The translations under genes and the position numbers were made by a program. From JBKECY01 sp047975025 (GTDB lineage Bacteria; Bacillota; Clostridia; Lachnospirales; Lachnospiraceae), in the NCBI GenBank assembly GCA_047975025.1, contig JBKECY010000028.1:1-20008 (forward strand): DNA of 20,008 nucleotides, written 5' to 3'. Shown here piece after piece: positions 14,232 through 20,008 of this stretch (position 1 is the stretch's first letter; each line of letters opens with the position of its first letter). Below the pieces are notes generated by a model. It had not been told where the DNA came from. It ran no database searches and worked only from the letters and a program-made list of their open reading frames with translations.

Positions 14232-14987
14232 ATGAGATTACATTATTTACAGCACGTCCCTTTTGAAAACCCAGGCAGTATCCTACGCTGGGCAGACGGC
14301 ATAGGAGCAGCCGTCACAAGCACACAATTGTACCAGGGGGAACCGCTGCCCCAGGCCAAAGAATTCGATTGGCTGGTTGTCATGGGAGGCCCGATGAATA
14401 TCTATGAAGAAGATGCGTATCCCTGGCTAAAGCCGGAGAAAGCGCTGATACGAGAAGCAATTGAGGCAGGAAAGGTCGTACTGGGGCTGTGCCTGGGGGC
14501 GCAGTTAATCGCAGATGTACTTGGCGGCAAGGTAACGAAAAATCCGGTCCAGGAGATTGGATGGTATCCGGTGCGGCTTCTGGACAGTGCCTTTGCGACG
14601 GGCATGTTCACTGCGTTCCCGGCAGAACCGCTTGTATTTCAATGGCATGGTGACACATTTTCGCTTCTTCCGCCGGAGGTGGTCAAGCTTGCAAAAAGTG
14701 ATGCATGCAGTAACCAGGCGTTTAGCTATCAGGACAGAGTATTTGCATTTCAATTTCATCTGGAGAACACTGCGGCCATCATTGATGGACTTTTAGAGAA
14801 CTGTGCCGATGAACTGATCCCCGGTCCTTATGTACAGTCTGCGGAGCAAATTGGGGGACAAGATGCCAATATTGAGATGGATAACCAATGGATGGAGGCA
14901 TTTTTAGGAGCATTGTACCAAAAAACGGCCCCCAATAATGAAGCCGACAGATTTGTGCAGCTGCAAAAAGCATGTGAATTTGAATAA
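14232..14987 (+). CDS. Class I glutamine amidotransferase (GMP synthase-like)
   Basis: The 251-residue protein is a stand-alone class I glutaminase domain. MGGPMNIYEED forms the oxyanion-hole strand (51-61), and VVLGLCLGAQLIADVLGGKV holds the nucleophile Cys87 in the G-x-C-x-G elbow. QWHGDTF and FAFQFHLENT supply the catalytic His-x-Glu near residues 174-179. The last ~60 residues are extra. Such proteins release ammonia from glutamine or act as gamma-glutamyl hydrolases on amines; no synthase domain is fused, so the acceptor is unknown. The start ATG has AAGGAG upstream. It stands alone between a terminator and the nitrogenase regulatory region. A role in nitrogen metabolism is possible, but the sequence does not show one. 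Confidence 0.88.
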   Translation: MRLHYLQHVPFENPGSILRWADGIGAAVTSTQLYQGEPLPQAKEFDWLVVMGGPMNIYEEDAYPWLKPEKALIREAIEAGKVVLGLCLGAQLIADVLGGKVTKNPVQEIGWYPVRLLDSAFATGMFTAFPAEPLVFQWHGDTFSLLPPEVVKLAKSDACSNQAFSYQDRVFAFQFHLENTAAIIDGLLENCADELIPGPYVQSAEQIGGQDANIEMDNQWMEAFLGALYQKTAPNNEADRFVQLQKACEFE

Positions 14988-15060
14988 ACTGACAATTATC
15001 CATGTACGAATGAATAAAAAGATAACGAAAAAAATGAGGTCAAATTTACAGAAGAACATT

Positions 15061-15072
15061 GTGAATATTCAC
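15061..15072. repeat. Perfect 12-bp palindrome, possible operator
   Basis: GTGAATATTCAC is self-complementary and lies about 180 nt upstream of the predicted -35 box. Read as TGTGA-ATAT-TCACT, it resembles sites of the CRP/FNR family, but no regulator is encoded nearby. Confidence 0.4.
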
Positions 15073-15186
15073 TAGATTAGCAGGAGGAAATCAGAGGAAA
15101 AACTTGTGAAAAAAAAGAGCTTTTAAAAGAGTAATGTGCAATTTGTATATTTTTGTTGAGAATTAATTGGCAATAATACAAAATAA

Positions 15187-15207
15187 TCACAACAAAAAGT
15201 TTTGTGA
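15187..15207. repeat. Inverted repeat upstream of the anf promoter
   Basis: TCACAA (15187-15192) and TTGTGA (15202-15207) form 6-bp arms around 9 nt, ending 35 nt before the -35 box. It shares the TTGTGA word with the upstream palindrome, so both may bind the same regulator. Confidence 0.35.
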
Positions 15208-15242
15208 AATTCGAGAAAAAGACAGATCAAAAAAAATACTTG

Positions 15243-15271
15243 TTGACTTTTTATCAATACACCACTAACAT
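15243..15271 (+). promoter_or_regulatory. Predicted promoter of the anf operon
   Basis: TTGACT (15243-15248), a 17-nt spacer and TAACAT (15266-15271) fit a sigma-A-type promoter. It would start transcription near 15278 and give a ~170-nt untranslated leader before anfH. Confidence 0.6.
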
Positions 15272-15285
15272 GTAGCAAACAAACA

Positions 15286-15331
15286 CAGCGATGACAAAAA
15301 CTTTTTCACAGGCATCATGAACCAGTCGCTG
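15286..15331 (+). other. Candidate leader RNA hairpin upstream of anfH
   Basis: CAGCGAT (15286-15292) can pair with GTCGCTG (15325-15331), one pair being a wobble. It encloses 32 nt that contain a smaller TTCA/TGAA stem (15305-15308 and 15318-15321). It lies at the 5' end of the predicted leader, before the terminator. It does not match a riboswitch class that I recognise. Confidence 0.4.
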
Positions 15332-15359
15332 CTGTCTTGTACGAAACCGGCAAATTAAC

Positions 15360-15415
15360 AATGGGGTTACTAAGTCTTTCTTGTGAGAGAAAGATGAAGT
15401 GCCCCATTTTTATTT
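15360..15415 (+). terminator. Leader terminator (attenuator) just upstream of anfH
   Basis: AATGGGG (15360-15366) pairs with CCCCATT (15402-15408), ACT (15369-15371) with AGT (15398-15400), and TCTTTCT (15375-15381) with AGAAAGA (15388-15394) around a 6-nt loop. A TTTTTATTT tract follows. It lies after the predicted anf promoter and ends about 20 nt before the anfH ribosome binding site, so it should govern readthrough into the operon. Confidence 0.75.
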
Positions 15416-15448
15416 GCTCAAATTTTAAGTCATAAGGAGGACAATGAC

Positions 15449-16276
15449 ATGACGAGAAAAGTAGCATTCTACGGTAAAGGCGGTATTGGTAAATCTACAA
15501 CACAGCAAAACACAGCAGCAGCGATGGCGCATTTTTATGACAAGAAGATTTTTATTCATGGCTGTGATCCTAAAGCGGATTCTACCAGATTGATTCTGGG
15601 AGGAAAACCGCAGGAAACTTTGATGGATGTATTAAGACAGGATGGCGCTGAGAAAGTAACGAATGACAAAGTTATTAAAGTAGGATACAACGATATCCAG
15701 TGTGTGGAGTCGGGTGGTCCTGAGCCTGGTGTCGGCTGTGCCGGACGTGGTGTTATCACAGCCATCGACCTGATGGAAGGTAACGGTGCTTATACAGACG
15801 ATCTGGATTTTGTATTCTTCGATGTACTTGGAGACGTTGTGTGCGGTGGTTTCGCAATGCCGATACGTGATGGTAAAGCGCAGGAAGTTTATATTGTAGC
15901 ATCCGGCGAGATGATGGCAATCTATGCTGCCAACAATATCTGTAAGGGCCTGCTAAAGTATGCGAAGCAAAGCGGTGTCCGCCTGGGCGGTATCGTATGC
16001 AACAGCAGAAATGTTGACCGCGAGAAGGAATTCCTTAATGAATTCACCTCTGCCATCGGTACCAAGATGATTCATTATGTACCTCGTGATAACGTGGTTC
16101 AAAGAGCAGAATTCAACAAAAAAACTGTGGTGGAATATGATGCATCAGAAAATCAGGCCAAAGAATACGGTGAGCTGGCAAGAAAAATCATTGAAAATGA
16201 AGATTTTGTCATTCCCACACCACTTACCATGGACGAACTTGAAGCAATGGTTGTAAAATACGGTATTTCAGACTAA
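15449..16276 (+). CDS. anfH: Fe-only nitrogenase iron protein (dinitrogenase reductase)
   Basis: The 275-residue product is a complete nitrogenase Fe protein. It has the P-loop GKGGIGKS (9-16), the 4Fe-4S ligands Cys97 (VGCAGRG) and Cys132 (VVCGGFAMPIR), and Arg100, the residue ADP-ribosylated by DraT in organisms that have it. As a homodimer it hydrolyses MgATP and delivers single electrons to the AnfDGK component. Assignment to AnfH rather than NifH rests on the operon with anfD, anfG and anfK. The Fe proteins are very similar, and it could also serve a Mo-nitrogenase if one exists elsewhere in the genome. It starts at an ATG with AAGGAGG 8 nt upstream. It is the first gene of the operon and lies behind a predicted leader terminator. 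Confidence 0.95.
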   Translation: MTRKVAFYGKGGIGKSTTQQNTAAAMAHFYDKKIFIHGCDPKADSTRLILGGKPQETLMDVLRQDGAEKVTNDKVIKVGYNDIQCVESGGPEPGVGCAGRGVITAIDLMEGNGAYTDDLDFVFFDVLGDVVCGGFAMPIRDGKAQEVYIVASGEMMAIYAANNICKGLLKYAKQSGVRLGGIVCNSRNVDREKEFLNEFTSAIGTKMIHYVPRDNVVQRAEFNKKTVVEYDASENQAKEYGELARKIIENEDFVIPTPLTMDELEAMVVKYGISD

Positions 16277-16298
16277 GTAAATCTCAGGAGGTGGATGT

Positions 16299-16616
16299 AT
16301 GCAGATGATAAAAGCAGTGATCAGGCCGGAAGCCGCAGATGCTATTGCCAATGGATTAGACGAAGCGGGTTACAGCTCACTTACGAAAATCAATGCATTT
16401 GGACGCGGTAAACAAAAAGGTATCACCATAGGTGAAAAGCACTATGATGAGCTGCCCAAAACGGTACTGCTGATCGTGGTAGAGGATGAAGAAGTGGATG
16501 AGGTAATCAAAGTCATCCGATATAAAGCTTATACAGGACATATCGGAGATGGAAAAATATTTGTCTCTCCAGTGGAACGAGTGTTTACAATCCGCACCAG
16601 TGAAGAGGTGCTCTAA
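16299..16616 (+). CDS. nifI1: PII-family nitrogenase regulator NifI1
   Basis: The 105-residue PII-like protein has the fold's N-terminal strand (MQMIKAVIRPEAADAIANGL), GRGKQKGI leading into a T-loop, and the C-terminal signature YTGHIGDGKIFVSPVERVFTIRT. Its T-loop lacks the uridylylated Tyr context of GlnB/GlnK, as expected for NifI. In archaea and Clostridia, NifI1 and NifI2 form a complex that binds dinitrogenase and blocks it when ammonium is available; 2-oxoglutarate and ATP relieve this. It sits between anfH and nifI2, 22 nt after the anfH stop, with a strong AGGAGGTGG ribosome binding site. Confidence 0.93.
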   Translation: MQMIKAVIRPEAADAIANGLDEAGYSSLTKINAFGRGKQKGITIGEKHYDELPKTVLLIVVEDEEVDEVIKVIRYKAYTGHIGDGKIFVSPVERVFTIRTSEEVL

Positions 16617-16630
16617 GGGAGGCTGGTCGT

Positions 16631-17002
16631 ATGAAAGAGATTTTTGCAATAATTCGCCCCAAAATGGTAAATGCAACTAAAAACGCACTTGCCGAGATTG
16701 GCTTTCCGGGGATTACCGCAATGTCTGCGATGGGGCGCGGATGGCAGAGAGGAATCCACGAAGAAGTCAATGTGGAAATGCGTATGAAAGCACTGGCACA
16801 AGGGTTTTCGAGAGGTATGGATTACATACCCAAGAGATTTTTAAGCATCGTCGTCAAGGACGAAGATTTGGAAACCGTTGTAAAAACTATTATTCAAGTC
16901 AATCAGACATCCAAGATCGGAGATGGTAAAAGCTTCGTCTGCCCGGTGACCAAGACCATTGGAGTCAGAACCGGAGAAGTATGTGACAGTGCAGAGGAAT
17001 AA
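16631..17002 (+). CDS. nifI2: PII-family nitrogenase regulator NifI2
   Basis: The 123-residue protein is the longer partner of the NifI pair. It has MKEIFAIIRPKMVNATKNAL, then AMGRGWQRGIHEEVN leading into an extended T-loop, and TSKIGDGKSFVCPVTKTIGVRTG near the C-terminus. It acts with NifI1 in ammonium switch-off of the nitrogenase and senses 2-oxoglutarate and adenine nucleotides in studied systems. It starts 14 nt after nifI1 with a GGGAGG ribosome binding site. A 58-nt spacer leads to anfD. The pair's place inside an anf operon implies post-translational control of the Fe-only enzyme itself. Confidence 0.93.
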   Translation: MKEIFAIIRPKMVNATKNALAEIGFPGITAMSAMGRGWQRGIHEEVNVEMRMKALAQGFSRGMDYIPKRFLSIVVKDEDLETVVKTIIQVNQTSKIGDGKSFVCPVTKTIGVRTGEVCDSAEE

Positions 17003-17060
17003 CGAAAAGTACAATGATACGAACAGGTATCTGATTATATGAAGAAAGGAATGAGGTCTT

Positions 17061-18629
17061 ATGCCATATCATCTTTTTAAATGTAGTGAGTGCATTCCCG
17101 AGAGAGAAAAGCATGCGGTTATTAAGGGAGAGGGAGAGGACATTTCAATGGCGCTGCCATTGGGATATCTCAATACAATTCCCGGAACGATTTCTGAACG
17201 CGGCTGTGCTTATTGCGGGGCTAAGCACGTGATTGGTACACCGATGAAGGATGTCATCCATATCAGCCATGGCCCGGTAGGATGTACCTATGATACATGG
17301 CAGACAAAGCGCTATATCAGCGATAATGATAATTTTCAGCTGAAATATACGTTTGCCACAGATATGAAGGAAAAGCACATTGTATTCGGTGCGGAACGGT
17401 TACTAAAGGATAATATCATTGAGGCCTTCAAAGCCTTTCCTGATATAAAGCGTATGACAATTTATCAAACTTGTGCTTCTGCGCTTATCGGCGATGATAT
17501 AGGAGCGGTCGCAGATGAGGTTATGGAAGAGATGCCGGATGTGGATATCTTCGTATGTAACTCACCGGGATTTGGCGGTCCCAGTCAGTCAGGCGGTCAC
17601 CATAAAATCAATATTGCGTGGATTAATCAAAAAGTAGGAACGGTAGAACCGGAAATTACGAGCGATTACGTGATCAACTATGTTGGAGAATATAATATCC
17701 AGGGAGATCAGGAAGTCATGCAGGACTTTTTCAAACGGATGGGAATCCAGATTCTCTCCACATTTACCGGAAATGGTTCGTATGATGGCCTGCGGGCAAT
17801 GCATAAAGCTCAGTTGAACGTACTGGAATGTGCCCGCTCCGCAGAATATATCTGCAACGAGCTGCGTGTACGCTATGGGATTCCCCGGTTGGATATCGAT
17901 GGATTTGGCTTTGAGCCGTTAAGCGCATCTCTGATGAAAGTTGCTTTATTCTTCGGAATCGAAGACAGGGCACAGGCCATTATAGATGAAGAAACAGCAA
18001 GATGGAAGCCAGAGCTTGACTGGTACAAGCATCGCCTCAAAGGCAAGAAGGTATGCCTGTGGCCGGGCGGTTCCAAGCTGTGGCACTGGGCCAACGTCAT
18101 CCATGAGGAAATGGGTGTGGAAGTAGTTTCTGTATACACGAAGTTCGGCCATCAAGGAGATATGGAAAAAGGTATTTCCCGTTGTGAAGAAGGCGCACTG
18201 GCCATCGACGACCCGAATGAGCTGGAAGGTTTGGAAGCAATGGAAATGCTGAAGCCGGATTGTATATTTACAGGCAAGCGTCCCGGTGAAGTAGCTAAGA
18301 AGATCAGAGTACCGTATCTGAATGCTCATGGCTATCATAACGGTCCATGGAAAGGCTATGAAGGCTGGGTGCGTTTTGCACGAGATATCTATGATGCGAT
18401 TTTCTCTCCTATCCATGAGTTGGCAAAACTGGACATCAGTCAGGACGAAATCCCAGGTGACCAGGGATTTGTAACCCGCCGGATGCTCTCAGATGTTGAT
18501 TTGCCGGATGAAATCAAGAATTCTACAGAGATGCGCGAATATACGGGAGGCTATGATGCACTTGCGAGATTAAAGGATCGCGAGTATCCGGAATTCCCAT
18601 CTTGCCATGATACCCTGCGTGCTGTGTAA
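17061..18629 (+). CDS. anfD: Fe-only nitrogenase alpha subunit
   Basis: The 522-residue product has near-identical blocks to characterised AnfD proteins, for example YLNTIPGTISERGCAYCGAK and KHVIGTPMKDVIHISHGP. P-cluster ligands Cys49, Cys75 and Cys138 are present. So are Cys257 (VLECARS) and His423 (NAHGYHNGP), the residues expected to hold the iron-only FeFe cofactor at the Azotobacter AnfD numbering. This distinguishes it from NifD and from VnfD-type sequences by overall wording and by the anfG neighbour. With AnfK and AnfG it reduces N2 to ammonia, producing more H2 than the Mo enzyme, and the Fe-only enzyme is known to reduce some CO2 to methane. No nifB, anfO or anfA lies in the window. 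Confidence 0.96.
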   Translation: MPYHLFKCSECIPEREKHAVIKGEGEDISMALPLGYLNTIPGTISERGCAYCGAKHVIGTPMKDVIHISHGPVGCTYDTWQTKRYISDNDNFQLKYTFATDMKEKHIVFGAERLLKDNIIEAFKAFPDIKRMTIYQTCASALIGDDIGAVADEVMEEMPDVDIFVCNSPGFGGPSQSGGHHKINIAWINQKVGTVEPEITSDYVINYVGEYNIQGDQEVMQDFFKRMGIQILSTFTGNGSYDGLRAMHKAQLNVLECARSAEYICNELRVRYGIPRLDIDGFGFEPLSASLMKVALFFGIEDRAQAIIDEETARWKPELDWYKHRLKGKKVCLWPGGSKLWHWANVIHEEMGVEVVSVYTKFGHQGDMEKGISRCEEGALAIDDPNELEGLEAMEMLKPDCIFTGKRPGEVAKKIRVPYLNAHGYHNGPWKGYEGWVRFARDIYDAIFSPIHELAKLDISQDEIPGDQGFVTRRMLSDVDLPDEIKNSTEMREYTGGYDALARLKDREYPEFPSCHDTLRAV

Positions 18630-18638
18630 TACAGCGCG

Positions 18639-18657
18639 CACCTAGAAAAGAGAGGTG
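18639..18657 (+). promoter_or_regulatory. Hairpin covering the anfG ribosome binding site
   Basis: CACCT (18639-18643) pairs with AGGTG (18653-18657) across 9 nt. The second arm is the anfG Shine-Dalgarno, so the hairpin could tune anfG translation. The stem is short. Confidence 0.35.
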
Positions 18658-18663
18658 AGCCTA

Positions 18664-19032
18664 ATGAGCGTAAGTGCAGTGAAAGAAAGTACAGTAAAAG
18701 AAAAAGGGGATGTTCTGGTAGACTACATCATGAAGAAGTGTCTCTGGCAGTTCCATTCACGTGCCTGGGACAGAGAACGTCAGAACGCCCAGATACTTAC
18801 CAGAGCAACCCAGCTCCTGTGTGGTGAGGAGGTTGAAAAAGAAACAGCAGAAGATAAGTGTTATTGGGCAGATGCCAAAATACTGACAGATGCATACCGC
18901 ACCAGATTTGAATGGGTCAATCAGATGGAAACCGAAGAAATCAAGGAAGTTATGCAGTATGTCCGGGAACGGATTGATTTCCTGACGATTACCGGTTCCT
19001 TGAATCTGGAACTTACGGATAAGAACTATTAA
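18664..19032 (+). CDS. anfG: Fe-only nitrogenase delta subunit
   Basis: The 122-residue protein matches AnfG. It has VDYIMKKCLWQFHSRAWDRE near the N-terminus, KCYWADAKILTDAYRTRFEW in the middle and IDFLTITGSLNLELTDKNY at the C-terminus. The delta subunit occurs only in the alternative V and Fe-only nitrogenases and binds the AnfDK core, where it is needed for stability and activity. I chose the ATG at 18664 because AGAGGTG lies just upstream; an in-frame GTG at 18655 overlaps that Shine-Dalgarno. It follows anfD by 34 nt and precedes anfK by 20 nt. Confidence 0.95.
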   Translation: MSVSAVKESTVKEKGDVLVDYIMKKCLWQFHSRAWDRERQNAQILTRATQLLCGEEVEKETAEDKCYWADAKILTDAYRTRFEWVNQMETEEIKEVMQYVRERIDFLTITGSLNLELTDKNY

Positions 19033-19052
19033 GACACAAAAGGAGTGATGAT

Positions 19053-20008
19053 ATGTCTTGTATTGTAAAAGATAAAGAACGTGCTGGCATTATTAACCCC
19101 ATTTTCCCTTGTCAGCCCTGTGGTGCCCAGTATGCCAGCATAGGAATTAAGGATTGCATAGGAATCGTTCATGGAGGGCAAGGATGCGTTATGTTCGTGC
19201 GGCTTCTCTTCTCGCAGCATTTTAAAGAAAGTTTTGAAATTGCTTCCTCTTCCGTACATGAAGACGGTGCTGTATTTGGGGCTGTAAACCGCGTGGAAGA
19301 AGCGGTAGATGTATTGTTGATGCGTTATCCTGACGTCAAGGTCGTACCGATTATTTCTACCTGCTCGACCGAAGTCATCGGTGATGATATCGACGGTGTT
19401 GTACGTAAATTAAATGCCGGTCTTTTAAAAGAGAAGTATCCGGGACGGGAAGTACACCTGATTCCGATTCATACGCCAAGTTTTGTAGGCAGTATGCTTA
19501 GCGGCTATGACGTTGCGGATATTGTAATGCATTTTGCAACAAAGACCGAGCCGAACCATAAACTCAACCTGATTACTGGTTGGGTCAACCCGGGAGATGT
19601 GACAGAATTAAAATACTTGCTGGGTGAAATGCAGGTGGATGCCACAGTACTATTTGAGATTGAGAATTTTGATGCTCCTGTGATGCCCTCCGGTAATACT
19701 GTGGCACATGGTGACACGACAATCGAAGATCTGCAGGGAACGGCAAACGCGTTGGGAACGATGGCACTGAACCGCTATGAAGGCGGAAAAGCAGCAGAAT
19801 ATCTGGAAAATGAGTTCGAAGTGCCGGCCATCATCGGACCGACACCAATCGGAATCAGAAACACAGATACCTTCCTCAAGAACGTAAGTAAGCTGACAGG
19901 CAAGCCGATCCCGCAATCTCTGGTTGAGCATCGCGGACGCGCCCTGGACGCAATTGCTGATGTGTCGCATATGTTCTTTGCGGATAAGAAAGTTGCCATC
20001 TATGGAAA
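19053..20008 (+). CDS. anfK: Fe-only nitrogenase beta subunit, cut by the window end
   Basis: The first 318 codons are present with no stop; AnfK is normally about 460 residues, so about 70% is seen. P-cluster ligands are recognisable as Cys20 (FPCQPCG), Cys45 (GGQGCVMFVR) and Cys104 (ISTCSTEVIGDDIDG). Other family blocks include SSSVHEDGAVFGAVNRVEEA, TPSFVGSMLSGYDVA, ITGWVNPGDV and IIGPTPIGIRNTDTF. The beta subunit pairs with AnfD to hold the P cluster between them. The ATG follows AAAGGAGTG by 5 nt. An overlapping ATG at 19048 is out of frame. The gene continues beyond 20008. Confidence 0.95.
   Translation, partial: MSCIVKDKERAGIINPIFPCQPCGAQYASIGIKDCIGIVHGGQGCVMFVRLLFSQHFKESFEIASSSVHEDGAVFGAVNRVEEAVDVLLMRYPDVKVVPIISTCSTEVIGDDIDGVVRKLNAGLLKEKYPGREVHLIPIHTPSFVGSMLSGYDVADIVMHFATKTEPNHKLNLITGWVNPGDVTELKYLLGEMQVDATVLFEIENFDAPVMPSGNTVAHGDTTIEDLQGTANALGTMALNRYEGGKAAEYLENEFEVPAIIGPTPIGIRNTDTFLKNVSKLTGKPIPQSLVEHRGRALDAIADVSHMFFADKKVAIYG

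Larger units (their letters stand above)
14988..15448 (+). other. 461-bp regulatory gap ahead of the nitrogenase operon
   Basis: This AT-rich stretch has no credible gene on either strand. It holds a palindrome at 15061-15072, an inverted repeat at 15187-15207, three copies of TTGTGAA (15059, 15104 and 15202), a promoter at 15243-15271, a leader hairpin and a terminator at 15360-15412. The anfH ribosome binding site follows at 15434-15440. I found no convincing sigma-54 promoter (GG/GC at -24/-12). Confidence 0.7.

Noticed and set aside
15081..15129. Orphan AGGAGG followed by a GTG-initiated six-codon frame, possible leader peptide
   Set aside because: The spacing is too long, the peptide is only a Lys-rich hexamer, and it lies upstream of the predicted promoter.
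15278..15420. Moco/tungsten cofactor riboswitch or ANTAR dual-hexaloop element in the anf leader
   Set aside because: No consensus stretches for the Moco riboswitch, and no pair of clear hexaloop stems with A1/G4 that I could pair convincingly; kept only as an unclassified leader.
14988..15448. Sigma-54/NifA-type promoter ahead of anfH
   Set aside because: I could not find a TGGC-N7-8-TTGC-like pair or a TGT-N10-ACA element in a suitable position; a sigma-A-type promoter fits better.

Overview
The window looks like part of a chromosome from an anaerobic Gram-positive of the class Clostridia, probably Lachnospirales-like. This rests on strong AGGAGG-type ribosome binding sites, moderate GC, corrinoid-dependent methyltransfer genes, a DUF6465-type small basic protein, and a nitrogenase operon carrying nifI1 and nifI2 between anfH and anfD. 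The family-level assignment is inference. No rRNA, tRNA, CRISPR array or intact insertion sequence was seen.

Layout. (1) Bases 1-500 hold debris: the tail of a probably frameshifted membrane protein with its terminator, and the last ~43 codons of a GNAT acetyltransferase on the minus strand. (2) 675-3961 is a two-gene plus-strand unit: a UroD/MtaA-like protein that appears to lack the usual zinc ligands, translationally coupled to a BaiCD-like Old Yellow Enzyme-type flavoprotein. It ends at a 13-bp bidirectional terminator. (3) 4024-6058 is a minus-strand operon of a corrinoid protein, a GntR/UTRA regulator and a DUF1638 protein. (4) A divergent plus-strand operon, 6227-13588, encodes a pterin-dependent methyltransferase, a second corrinoid protein, an MFS transporter, a non-pyrrolysine MttB-family methyltransferase, and a complete OpuC-like quaternary amine ABC importer. 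The plus-strand promoter of the divergent region carries a HutC/GntR-type operator (TTGTATAGACAA) at the predicted transcription start. (5) 13706-14987 holds two stand-alone genes (DUF6465-like and a class I glutamine amidotransferase). (6) After a 461-bp regulatory gap comes an Fe-only nitrogenase operon, anfH-nifI1-nifI2-anfD-anfG-anfK; anfK runs off the window end.

How the parts work together (inference from family knowledge): a quaternary amine such as a betaine enters through the ABC and/or MFS transporter. The MttB-family enzyme demethylates it onto a corrinoid protein, and the pterin enzyme moves the methyl group to tetrahydrofolate, where it can feed the Wood-Ljungdahl/one-carbon pathway. 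The GntR protein probably senses the substrate. No corrinoid-activating RamA-type protein is encoded here. The roles of the UroD-like/flavoprotein pair and of DUF1638 in this pathway are open and are the most novel part of the methyl region.

The nitrogenase region has all recognisable cluster ligands in the parts present. It is preceded by a predicted promoter, a ~170-nt leader and an intrinsic terminator placed only ~20 nt upstream of the anfH ribosome binding site, which suggests control by transcription termination/antitermination in addition to the post-translational NifI1/NifI2 switch.
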